NCBI RefSeq assembly: GCF_050943655.1
Contig: NZ_JBMNPQ010000083.1
Location: 1 to 6,203 of the forward strand
Origin: Peptoniphilus_A sp050943655
GTDB lineage: Bacteria; Bacillota; Clostridia; Tissierellales; Peptoniphilaceae
Direction of reading: 5' to 3'
Length of the DNA stretch: 6,203 bases
The number at the start of each line of letters is the position of its first letter. Positions within the stretch are counted from its first letter, which is position 1. Under the pieces are notes generated by a model that was not told the origin of the DNA, made no database searches, and worked only from the letters and a program-made list of their open reading frames with translations. Of the stretch, positions 1 through 5,302 are shown piece after piece. The translations under genes were made by a program, and so were the position numbers.

Positions 1-2
1 TT

Positions 3-767
3 TTAAAAGTTCCAGTTGCTTCAATATTTTTCTCGGCAACTCTTACGCCTATTAAATACTACGGAAATCTACTTGGGGCAGATGATGATTCTTACTATTA
101 TAAAATAGAGTCGCCCTTTGATCCAAACAATCTACTCGTTTTAAGAAACGAAAATATTTCTACAGTTTATAGAGATAGAGAAGATTCTGTTGGAATAATT
201 GTAAATAACTTAGTTGAATTTTCAAAAGACCATGGCAATTATATTTTCTTTTTCCCATCCTATGCCTACATGAGAAGAGTATATGATGAATATCAAAAGT
301 ACGATAGAAATGCAATAATACAAGAAAGTTCAATGAACGAAGAAGAGAGAGAAGAGTTTTTAAATTCATTTACATTCTCATCAGACACGAGAGCCTTTGC
401 TGTAATGGGAGGAGTCTTTTCGGAAGGGATTGACCTTATAGGCAAGAGGCTTGTTGGGGCAGCTGTAATAACTTGTGGCATACCGGGAATATCTTTTGAA
501 AGAAATATTTTAAAGAGCCACTTCGACAAGAAGTACAACAGGGGATATGAATATGCATATATTTATCCTGGAATGATTAAGGTCGTTCAGTCGGCAGGAA
601 GGGTTATAAGGACATCAGATGATAGGGGGAAAATTCTTTTAATTGACCAAAGATTTTCAAAAGTTCCCTATAGAGATCTCATGCCAAAGACTTGGAATAT
701 AAAAAATTATACAAATATTACAGAGCTTTGTGAATTAATCGAGAGTTTTGAAAAAAACTGGGATTAA
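3..767 (+). CDS. Rad3/XPD (DinG-like) superfamily 2 DNA helicase, C-terminal part, 5'-truncated
   Basis: The reading frame is open from the first bases to a TAA, giving 254 residues with no start in the window; an internal ATG at 270 is not the real start. Helicase motifs appear in order, numbered from the first visible codon: motif III SATLTP at 11-16, a motif IV-like segment NYIFFFPSYAYM at 79-90, motif V GGVFSEGIDLIGKRL near 137-150, and motif VI QSAGRVIRTSDDRG near 196-209 with its two arginines. This is the second RecA-like domain (Helicase C 2 type) of the ATP-dependent XPD/Rad3/DinG family, which unwinds DNA, usually 5' to 3', in repair. The Walker A, DEAH box and any iron-sulfur cysteines would lie upstream and cannot be checked. 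It is followed by the promoter of the rpmG operon and is probably a separate transcription unit. The subfamily (DinG, YoaA or other) is not resolved. Confidence 0.88.
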   Translation, partial: LKVPVASIFFSATLTPIKYYGNLLGADDDSYYYKIESPFDPNNLLVLRNENISTVYRDREDSVGIIVNNLVEFSKDHGNYIFFFPSYAYMRRVYDEYQKYDRNAIIQESSMNEEEREEFLNSFTFSSDTRAFAVMGGVFSEGIDLIGKRLVGAAVITCGIPGISFERNILKSHFDKKYNRGYEYAYIYPGMIKVVQSAGRVIRTSDDRGKILLIDQRFSKVPYRDLMPKTWNIKNYTNITELCELIESFEKNWD

Positions 768-780
768 GAGTCGAAAAGTC

Positions 781-807
781 TTTACAAATTAGAGCTTTTG
801 TGATAAT
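781..807 (+). promoter_or_regulatory. Candidate promoter of the rpmG-secE-nusG-rplKA operon
   Basis: An extended -10 element, TGT followed by GATAAT (799-807), matches the TGnTATAAT pattern at five of six core positions. TTTACA at 781-786 could serve as a -35 box, but the spacer is only 15 bases, so the extended -10 may matter more. Transcription would start near 813-816, leaving a leader of about 58 bases before rpmG. It sits just after the helicase stop codon. The assignment is by consensus match only. Confidence 0.5.
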
Positions 808-822
808 ATTATCGAGTAAATT

Positions 823-853
823 AAGAGGAGTCCCTTAGGCGGCTCTTTTTTTT
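823..853 (+). terminator. Terminator-like hairpin in the rpmG leader (attenuator or helicase terminator)
   Basis: GAGTCCC (828-834) can pair with GG-C-GGCTC (838-845) around a TTA loop, with C840 bulged and one G-T pair. The lower stem can extend through 823-827 into the T run. Eight Ts (846-853) follow directly, which is the shape of an intrinsic terminator. It lies downstream of the best promoter candidate and only 6 bases before the Shine-Dalgarno sequence of rpmG. It could end readthrough from the helicase gene, act as an attenuator for the operon, or do both. The stem is short, so its strength is uncertain. Confidence 0.55.
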
Positions 854-872
854 AGCACTAGGAGGTGTTTTT

Positions 873-1022
873 ATGGCAGATAGAGTAGTACTTGAATGCA
901 CACAATGTAAAAACAGAAATTATGTGACATATAAAAACAAGAAAAATACTACAGAAAGATTAGAACTTAAGAAGTATTGTAAATTCTGCAAAGAACATAC
1001 AACTCACAAAGAGACAAAGTAA
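873..1022 (+). CDS. rpmG: 50S ribosomal protein L33 (zinc-ribbon type)
   Basis: A 49-residue protein beginning MADRVVLECTQCKNRNYVTY. It has two CxxC pairs, Cys9/Cys12 and Cys36/Cys39, which mark the zinc-binding (C+) form of L33. The length is normal for the family. L33 is a small protein of the large ribosomal subunit, located near the E site. The ATG is preceded by AGGAGGTG (860-867), an almost ideal ribosome-binding site five bases upstream. It is the first gene of the run rpmG-secE-nusG-rplK-rplA, the order usual in Bacillota. Its stop codon overlaps the start of the secE ribosome-binding site, so translation of the two is probably linked. Presence of the cysteines suggests a paralogue lacking them might exist elsewhere for zinc-poor conditions, but nothing here shows that. 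Confidence 0.96.
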   Translation: MADRVVLECTQCKNRNYVTYKNKKNTTERLELKKYCKFCKEHTTHKETK

Positions 1023-1031
1023 GGAGGATTT

Positions 1032-1247
1032 ATGGCTACTAAAGGTGTAAACAAAGCTGACGAGAAAAAAGGCGGCTTTTCAAAATACTTTAGAGGTGTG
1101 AAATCTGAATTCAAAAAGGTTGTATGGCCTTCATTCGATACAGTAGTTAAGTATTCTATTATTGTAATCGTAGCAGTAATTCTTTTCGCATTACTACTTA
1201 CAGTTTACGATAAGCTTATTATGTTCCTATTTAGACCTATATATTGA
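1032..1247 (+). CDS. secE: Preprotein translocase subunit SecE
   Basis: A 71-residue protein in the short, single-membrane-span form of SecE typical of Bacillota. A basic, hydrophilic N-terminal stretch comes first. The conserved amphipathic segment follows, with FRGVKSEFKKVVWPS at about 21-35 (the W-P pair is the family hallmark). One transmembrane helix runs from about 42 to 60 (SIIVIVAVILFALLLTV). SecE clamps the SecY channel in the cytoplasmic membrane and is needed for protein export. The ATG follows AAGGAGG (1021-1027), which overlaps the rpmG stop codon. The secE stop in turn overlaps the ribosome-binding region of nusG. This tight rpmG-secE-nusG packing supports co-transcription and translational coupling. 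Confidence 0.96.
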   Translation: MATKGVNKADEKKGGFSKYFRGVKSEFKKVVWPSFDTVVKYSIIVIVAVILFALLLTVYDKLIMFLFRPIY

Positions 1248-1259
1248 GGGGTGTTATAA

Positions 1260-1802
1260 TTGGGAGAACAAGAGCTAAATACCAATGAAGCTAGTAAATG
1301 GTATGTAATACACACTTACTCTGGCTATGAAAAAAAGGTAAAAGACAATATGGAAGCCATGGTTGCAAACCGCGGCATGGAAGATCAAATCTTAGACATT
1401 AGAATTCCAATGGAAGAATATGTTGATTCTAAAGAGGGCGTTTCTAAGGTAAAAGAGAGAAAGATGTTCCCTTCATATGTATTGGTTAACATGATCATGA
1501 ATGACGAAACCTGGTATTTAGTTAGAAATACAAGGGGAGTAACAGGTTTTGTTGGACCTGCATCTAAACCAGTTCCTTTAACTGATGAAGAAGTATTGCT
1601 CCTTGGAGTTACAGATAATAAAGAATTATTTGGAAACTACGAAGAAGGCGAAACTGTAAAAGTTATTAATGGACCTTTTGAAAACATGGTCGGTGTAATC
1701 GAAAGTTTTAATTACGACAAGGCAAAAGTAAAAGTTAGTATCTCTATGTTTGGTAGAGATACATCCGTTGAATTAGATTTCAATCAAATTATTAAAGAGT
1801 AA
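1260..1802 (+). CDS. nusG: Transcription termination/antitermination factor NusG
   Basis: A 180-residue protein of normal NusG length. The N-terminal NGN domain, which binds RNA polymerase, shows WYVIHTYSGYE at 14-24, FPSYVLV at 70-76 and VRNTRGVTGFVG at 88-99. The C-terminal KOW domain starts near 130, with INGPFENMVGVIESF at 136-150, and closes with the signature SMFGRDTSVELDFNQI at 162-177. NusG travels with elongating RNA polymerase, modulates pausing and links transcription to Rho or to the ribosome. The start is TTG at 1260, chosen because GAGGGGTG (1246-1253) lies at the right distance and the protein then has family length. The gene starts 13 bases after the secE stop and is followed after 48 bases by rplK. 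Confidence 0.97.
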   Translation: MGEQELNTNEASKWYVIHTYSGYEKKVKDNMEAMVANRGMEDQILDIRIPMEEYVDSKEGVSKVKERKMFPSYVLVNMIMNDETWYLVRNTRGVTGFVGPASKPVPLTDEEVLLLGVTDNKELFGNYEEGETVKVINGPFENMVGVIESFNYDKAKVKVSISMFGRDTSVELDFNQIIKE

Positions 1803-1808
1803 AGATGA

Positions 1809-1837
1809 TGTGGGAGGGTAAACCCGCATATACCACA
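1809..1837 (+). promoter_or_regulatory. Predicted L1-binding mRNA hairpin upstream of rplK
   Basis: TGTGG (1809-1813) pairs with CCACA (1833-1837). On the 5' side an unpaired GA follows, then GGG (1816-1818) pairs with CCC (1823-1825) around a TAAA loop. A seven-base unpaired stretch, GCATATA, returns to the outer stem. From memory, the 23S rRNA site bound by L1 has the same arrangement: GUGG, GA, a helix, a purine-rich asymmetric side ending AAAUA, then CCAC. The stem ends where the rplK Shine-Dalgarno AAGGAGG (1837-1843) begins, so L1 binding should block translation. Autogenous control of the L11-L1 operon by L1 is established in E. coli; its operation here is inferred. Confidence 0.75.
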
Positions 1838-1850
1838 AGGAGGAAAAACA

Positions 1851-2276
1851 ATGGCAAAAAAAGTCATAGCAATAGTTAAATTACAAATTCCTGCAGGAAA
1901 AGCAACACCGGCACCACCAGTAGGTACTGCACTAGGACCTCACGGTGTTAACATTATGCAATTTACTAAAGAATTTAATGCAAAGACTCAAGATCAACAA
2001 GGAATGATTATTCCAGTTGTACTAACAGTTTATCAAGACCGTTCTTTCACTTTTATTACAAAAACTCCACCAGCAGCTGTTCTAATTAAGAAAGCTCTTA
2101 AACTTGAAACAGCAAGTGGAGAACCTAACAAGAAAAAAGTTGGTAAATTGACTAAAGCACAAGTAGAAGAAATTGCTAAAATCAAAATGCCTGACTTAAA
2201 CGCTGCAAATCTTGAATCTGCCATGTCAATGGTAGCAGGAACTGCACGTAGCATGGGTATAGAAGTAGAAGGATAA
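1851..2276 (+). CDS. rplK: 50S ribosomal protein L11
   Basis: A 141-residue protein, exactly the usual L11 length. The N-terminal domain holds the conserved LQIPAGKATPAPPVGTALGP segment (12-31) and GVNIMQFTKEFN (33-44). The C-terminal 23S rRNA-binding domain follows, with PPAAVLIKKA at about 74-83 and a closing stretch near 127-139, VAGTARSMGIEVE. L11 binds the GTPase-associated centre of 23S rRNA at the base of the L10-L7/L12 stalk and takes part in factor binding and the stringent response. The ATG lies seven bases after AAGGAGG. A predicted L1-binding hairpin sits directly upstream and another directly downstream, so this gene and rplA are probably repressed together by free L1. Confidence 0.98.
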   Translation: MAKKVIAIVKLQIPAGKATPAPPVGTALGPHGVNIMQFTKEFNAKTQDQQGMIIPVVLTVYQDRSFTFITKTPPAAVLIKKALKLETASGEPNKKKVGKLTKAQVEEIAKIKMPDLNAANLESAMSMVAGTARSMGIEVEG

Positions 2277-2302
2277 GTGGGAGACATAGTCGTAAGGACC
2301 AC
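2277..2302 (+). promoter_or_regulatory. Predicted L1-binding mRNA hairpin upstream of rplA
   Basis: GTGG (2277-2280) pairs with CCAC (2299-2302). Inside it, an unpaired GA (2281-2282) precedes a GAC-ATA-GTC hairpin (2283-2291) and a seven-base 3' side, GTAAGGA (2292-2298). The layout is the same as the hairpin before rplK: outer stem, GA, three-base-pair inner helix, seven-base asymmetric side. The loop and inner-stem sequences differ, which supports conserved structure rather than a simple copy. It begins one base after the rplK stop and ends four bases before the AGGAGG (2306-2311) of rplA. The likely role is direct feedback by L1 on its own translation. Confidence 0.72.
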
Positions 2303-2316
2303 ATTAGGAGGTAAAT

Positions 2317-3021
2317 ATGCCAAAAAGAGGAAAAAAATATCAAGAAAGCATTAAGCTAATCGACAGAGAAAATCTTTACGATGTAGCTGAAGCATTAGAC
2401 TTAGTTGTTAAAACAGCAAAAGCAAATTTCGATGAAACAGTTGACCTTTCAGTAAGACTTGGAGTTGACCCAAGACATGCTGACCAACAAGTAAGAGGTA
2501 CTGTAGTACTTCCAAACGGAACAGGTAGAGAAGTTAAAGTACTTGTTCTTGCTAAGGGAGACAAAATTAAAGAAGCAGAAGAAGCTGGAGCAGATTACGC
2601 AGGCGGAGAAGAATATGTAGAAAAAATCAAAAACGAAAACTGGTTCGACTTCGACATCGTAATCGCAACACCAGACATGATGGGTGTAGTAGGTAAAATC
2701 GGTAGAGTGCTAGGACCTAAGGGACTTATGCCAAACCCTAAATCTGGAACAGTAACATTTGATGTAGCTCAAGCTGTTAAAGAAACTAAAGCAGGTAAAG
2801 TTGAATATAGAGTTGACAAAGCTGCAATCATTAACGTGCCAATAGGAAAAGTTTCTTTCGGAGTAGAAAAACTTGACGAAAACTTCAGAACTATTCTTAG
2901 AGAAATCATAAAAGCTAAGCCAGCAGCAGCAAAAGGACGTTATTTAAAATCAGTAACTGTAGCTTCAACTATGGGACCTGGAGTTAAAATCAACGGACAA
3001 AAATTAATGGAAATAAAATAA
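2317..3021 (+). CDS. rplA: 50S ribosomal protein L1
   Basis: A 234-residue protein of usual L1 length. Domain I, formed by both ends of the chain, contains FDETVDLSVRLGVDPRHADQ (38-57) and the C-terminal STMGPGVKING (217-227), which hold the conserved RNA-contact residues. The middle domain carries the family signature IGRVLGPKGLMPNPKSGTVT at 128-147. L1 binds the mobile L1 stalk of 23S rRNA and helps move deacylated tRNA out of the E site. In many bacteria it also represses its own mRNA, and two matching RNA hairpins occur in this operon, before rplK and before this gene. The ATG follows AGGAGG by five bases. It is the last gene of the unit; an intrinsic terminator begins 11 bases after its stop. 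Confidence 0.98.
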   Translation: MPKRGKKYQESIKLIDRENLYDVAEALDLVVKTAKANFDETVDLSVRLGVDPRHADQQVRGTVVLPNGTGREVKVLVLAKGDKIKEAEEAGADYAGGEEYVEKIKNENWFDFDIVIATPDMMGVVGKIGRVLGPKGLMPNPKSGTVTFDVAQAVKETKAGKVEYRVDKAAIINVPIGKVSFGVEKLDENFRTILREIIKAKPAAAKGRYLKSVTVASTMGPGVKINGQKLMEIK

Positions 3022-3031
3022 AAACACCTAG

Positions 3032-3063
3032 GACAGGATCAATATTGGTCCTGTCAATTTTTT
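3032..3063 (+). terminator. Intrinsic terminator after rplA
   Basis: GACAGGATC (3032-3040) pairs with GGTCCTGTC (3047-3055) in a nine-base-pair stem with one T-G pair and an AATATT loop. Six Ts (3058-3063) follow two bases later. It separates the rpmG-rplA unit from the rplJ-rplL unit, which has its own promoter 32 bases further on. Confidence 0.88.
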
Positions 3064-3094
3064 GTAAAATATAAAGAAAACTTATAAAATACTA

Positions 3095-3123
3095 TTGACA
3101 AAATCTTACTAACTATATATAAT
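3095..3123 (+). promoter_or_regulatory. Consensus sigma-A promoter of rplJL
   Basis: TTGACA (3095-3100) and TATAAT (3118-3123) are both perfect matches to the housekeeping consensus, separated by the optimal 17 bases. Transcription should start near 3130, just before the L10 leader motif. Such a strong promoter fits the high demand for L7/L12, which is present in several copies per ribosome. Confidence 0.9.
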
Positions 3124-3134
3124 ATCAATGTTAA

Positions 3135-3181
3135 TAGCCGCAGACAGTAGGTGGCATGTGCCTTAATTTCCTACCGAGGTT
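3135..3181 (+). ncRNA. Ribosomal protein L10 leader RNA
   Basis: The stretch contains the hallmark pieces of the L10 leader that I recognise from memory: GCCGCAGACAG, then GTAGG (3147-3151) paired with CCTAC (3170-3174), then CCGAGGT. An inner hairpin, GGC-ATGT-GCC (3153-3162), is followed by the conserved TTAAT-type internal side. The L10-L7/L12 complex binds such leaders and represses expression of rplJL. It lies between a perfect promoter and a terminator hairpin in the same leader, so control here is probably by premature transcription termination. Confidence 0.85.
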
Positions 3182-3208
3182 GAGAATTTGGATTATTATG
3201 CAATTTTC

Positions 3209-3234
3209 ATCTCACGGCGGCGTGAGATTTTTTT
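3209..3234 (+). terminator. Attenuator hairpin in the rplJ leader
   Basis: ATCTCACG (3209-3216) pairs perfectly with CGTGAGAT (3221-3228) around a GCGG loop, and seven Ts (3228-3234) follow. This is a well-formed intrinsic terminator about 80-100 bases after the predicted transcription start and before the rplJ ribosome-binding site. TGAGA (3181-3185), next to the L10-binding motif, could pair with TCTCA (3210-3214) and break the stem. That would make a switch in which L10 binding favours termination; the switching is inferred. Confidence 0.82.
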
Positions 3235-3250
3235 ATTTGGGGGTGACAAA

Positions 3251-3784
3251 TTGAAAGAAGAAAAACTACAATCAAAACAAGCCCTAGTCGATGAAATCAA
3301 GGAAAATATTCAAGGAGCTCAATCTATAGTACTTGTTAACTACAGAGGACTTAATGTAGAAGAAGTTACTGAACTTAGAGCAAAGTATAGAGAAGCTAAC
3401 GTAAATTATAAAGTTTATAAAAACACTATGATGAGACGTGCTTTCGAAGAACTTGGATACGAAGGTCTTGATGAAGTTTTTAAAGGACCAAGCGCTATCG
3501 CATTTGGAATGGAAGATCCAGCAAGCGCTGCAAAGATTTCAGCAGAATTCGCGGAAGATCACGAAGCTCTAGAAATCAAATCAGGTATGGTAGATGGAAA
3601 AGTGCTTTCTCTAGAAGAAATCGACGCACTAGCTAAATTACCATCTAAGGAAGTATTATTAGCACAAGTACTTGGAGGATTAAATGCACCAATCCAAGGA
3701 CTAGCAAATGTATTAAATGGTACAATTAGATCACTTGCAATAGTTTTACAACAAATTGCAGAAAAAGAAGAACAAACAGCATAA
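3251..3784 (+). CDS. rplJ: 50S ribosomal protein L10
   Basis: A 177-residue protein beginning MKEEKLQSKQALVDEIKENI. The N-terminal rRNA-binding domain contains SIVLVNYRGLNVEEVTELR (25-43) and NYKVYKNTMMRRAFEELG (52-69), both characteristic of L10. The C-terminal helix (about 134-170) is where L7/L12 dimers attach. L10 anchors the ribosomal stalk to 23S rRNA beside L11. I chose the TTG at 3251 because GGGGGTG (3239-3245) precedes it and the protein then starts as other L10 proteins do. The frame stays open to a TTG at 3188, but that extension would run through the attenuator hairpin and is not credible. The gene is 19 bases upstream of rplL and shares its promoter and leader control. Confidence 0.96.
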   Translation: MKEEKLQSKQALVDEIKENIQGAQSIVLVNYRGLNVEEVTELRAKYREANVNYKVYKNTMMRRAFEELGYEGLDEVFKGPSAIAFGMEDPASAAKISAEFAEDHEALEIKSGMVDGKVLSLEEIDALAKLPSKEVLLAQVLGGLNAPIQGLANVLNGTIRSLAIVLQQIAEKEEQTA

Positions 3785-3803
3785 TATAACGGAGGAATAA
3801 AAA

Positions 3804-4187
3804 ATGTCAGAAAAAGTAGAAAAATTAATAGAAGAAATTAAAGAACTTACAGTATTAGAACTATCAGAAGTAGTTAAAGCTCTAGAAGAAGAATTCGGAG
3901 TATCAGCAGCAGCTCCAGCAGCAGTAGCAGCAGCACCAGTAGCAGGTGGCGCAGCTCCAGCAGCAGCTGAAGAAAAAACTGAATTCGACGTAGTACTTGA
4001 ATCAGCAGGACAAGAAAAAGTTAAAGTAATTAAAGTAGTTAAAGACATTACTGGACTTGGACTTAAAGATGCAAAAGCTCTAGTTGACGGAGCTCCTAAA
4101 GCAGTTAAAGAAGGAGTTTCAAAAGACGAAGCTGAAGAAATGAAAGCTAAACTTGAAGAAGTTGGAGCAACTGTAGAAGTAAAATAA
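3804..4187 (+). CDS. rplL: 50S ribosomal protein L7/L12
   Basis: A 127-residue acidic protein of normal length. The N-terminal helix pair (1-32) dimerises and binds L10. An alanine- and proline-rich flexible hinge runs from about 33 to 56. The compact C-terminal domain (about 57-127) recruits elongation, initiation and release factors, and shows EKTEFDVVLESAGQEKVKVI at 57-76 and VVKDITGLGLKDAKALVDGA at 78-97. The protein forms the multicopy ribosomal stalk. The ATG follows GGAGG (3791-3795), an arrangement giving efficient translation. The hinge is encoded by repeated GCA/GCT codons, which explains the low-complexity DNA there. A strong terminator follows and no rpoB appears downstream. Confidence 0.98.
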   Translation: MSEKVEKLIEEIKELTVLELSEVVKALEEEFGVSAAAPAAVAAAPVAGGAAPAAAEEKTEFDVVLESAGQEKVKVIKVVKDITGLGLKDAKALVDGAPKAVKEGVSKDEAEEMKAKLEEVGATVEVK

Positions 4188-4210
4188 TTTATCTTAAATA
4201 AATTAGAAGA

Positions 4211-4241
4211 AGCCATCTATGATTACATAGGTGGCTTTTTT
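4211..4241 (+). terminator. Intrinsic terminator after rplL
   Basis: AGCCATCTATG (4211-4221) pairs with CATAGGTGGCT (4226-4236) in an 11-base-pair stem with one T-G pair and an ATTA loop, followed by a run of six Ts (4236-4241). It is a strong rho-independent terminator closing the rplJL unit 23 bases after the rplL stop. Confidence 0.92.
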
Positions 4242-4249
4242 GATGCAAT

Positions 4250-4295
4250 AAAAAAGGTAGCTAGTAAGAATAAAATATTTTAAGCTACCTTTTTG
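4250..4295 (-). terminator. Bidirectional terminator between rplL and etfA
   Basis: AAAAAGGTAGCT (4251-4262) pairs perfectly with AGCTACCTTTTT (4283-4294) across a 20-base loop that contains the palindrome TAAAATATTTTA. Read on the minus strand it ends in a run of six Us after the stem, only a few bases beyond the etfA stop, so it is the natural terminator of etfBA. On the plus strand the same stem also ends in Us and could back up the rplL terminator. Confidence 0.85.
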
Positions 4296-4301
4296 TTTTA
4301 A

Positions 4302-5294
4302 TTATAATGCTTTAATTTTTTCTATAAGTTTTGGAACGAATTCGAATAGGTCTGCTACGATTCCGTAATGTGCTGTTTTAAATATTGGTGCTTCTGGATC
4401 GTTATTTACTGCAATTATTACTGATGAGTCTTTCATTCCGTTTATGTGTTGTATTGCTCCTGATATTCCAAGGGCAATGTATACGTCTGGTTTTACTACA
4501 GCTCCTGTAACTCCAACTTGAAGTTCTTTTGCACACCATCCAAGGTCTGCAACGGGTTTTGTTGCGCCCACATTTGCTCCAAGTGCTTCTGCAAGTTCTT
4601 CAACTAAGTGCCAGTTTTCTGCGCTCTTTAGTCCCATACCACCTGATACTACAACTTTTGAGTTTAGTAGTGATTCTAGTAGTGGGTCCATGTCAGATTT
4701 TTCAAAATCAACAAATGTTGTCTTAACATCTTCTTCTGTTAGGTTAGATTCTTCTATTATAATGTCATATTTATTGTCTTCATTTCTTAGTTGACGAACG
4801 AAGGCTCCTTTTCCTACAGTTGCTATCATTCTTTCTGATGATATTCTTACGTCTGAGAATAATTTTCCATCAAATGTTGGCCTTATGAATTTAATGTCGG
4901 ATTTGTCGTCTGTAAGTTTTATGTCGTGACAGTCTGCTACAAGTCCTGTATTATTTTTTGCACAAATTCTACCAGCAAAATCACGTCCGTTTACTGTTGC
5001 GGGAATCATGATTAGTGCTGGATCATATTTATCGATTAAGTTTAGTATTACTTTTGTAAATGGAAGAGTAGTGTAGTGTTCAAGTAATTTGTCGTTTACT
5101 TGAATAACTCTATCTGCTCCGTATACTCCTGCTTCTTTTGCGATAACATCATTTTCATAACCGATTGTTACTACGCTAAGTTTTTTGTCCAATGCTTTTG
5201 ATAGTTCTTTTGCTTTAGACATTATTTCGATTGTTATATTAGATAGTGTGTCGCCGTTTCTTTCTGCTATTACCCAAATATTTCCGTTTTTCAT
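4302..5294 (-). CDS. etfA: Electron transfer flavoprotein, alpha subunit
   Basis: A 330-residue protein of family length. The N-terminal domain (about 1-185) includes the GRDFAGRICAK segment at 103-113. The C-terminal FAD domain has VVVSGGMGLKSAENWHLVEE at 214-233, GATKPVADLGW at 243-253, GVTGAVVKPDVYIALGISGA at 261-280 followed by IQH, and AVNNDPEAPIF with YGIVADLFEFVP up to 321. With EtfB it forms a cytoplasmic FAD heterodimer that carries electrons from or to acyl-CoA dehydrogenases and related enzymes. Compared with the usual pattern from memory, SGGR has become SGGM, the SR pair TK, and QTGK is VTGA, so FAD contacts may differ. The ATG is eight bases after the etfB stop, and GGTGAT overlapping that stop is the ribosome-binding site, so translation is likely coupled. 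No dehydrogenase partner lies in the window. Confidence 0.95.
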   Translation of the reverse strand: MKNGNIWVIAERNGDTLSNITIEIMSKAKELSKALDKKLSVVTIGYENDVIAKEAGVYGADRVIQVNDKLLEHYTTLPFTKVILNLIDKYDPALIMIPATVNGRDFAGRICAKNNTGLVADCHDIKLTDDKSDIKFIRPTFDGKLFSDVRISSERMIATVGKGAFVRQLRNEDNKYDIIIEESNLTEEDVKTTFVDFEKSDMDPLLESLLNSKVVVSGGMGLKSAENWHLVEELAEALGANVGATKPVADLGWCAKELQVGVTGAVVKPDVYIALGISGAIQHINGMKDSSVIIAVNNDPEAPIFKTAHYGIVADLFEFVPKLIEKIKAL

Positions 5295-5302
5295 TTTATC
5301 AC

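Noticed and set aside
768..800. Possible hairpin just after the helicase stop (AAGA with TCTT)
   Set aside because: Only four base pairs and no T run follow; the better terminator shape is at 823-853.
2033..2323. Minus-strand open frame opposite rplK
   Set aside because: It overlaps a clear L11 gene and the L1-binding site, has no recognisable protein features and no plausible ribosome-binding site.
3188..3250. N-terminal extension of L10 from a TTG at 3188
   Set aside because: The added 21 residues do not resemble L10, have no ribosome-binding site, and would be encoded by the leader terminator hairpin.
3900..3970. Repetitive GCAGCA/GCTCCA sequence
   Set aside because: It encodes the alanine-proline hinge of L7/L12 and is not a repeat element.
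3746..4216. Minus-strand open frame of 156 codons opposite rplL
   Set aside because: It is a Ser/Ala-rich shadow produced by the alanine codons of the L7/L12 hinge; rplL is certain on the other strand.
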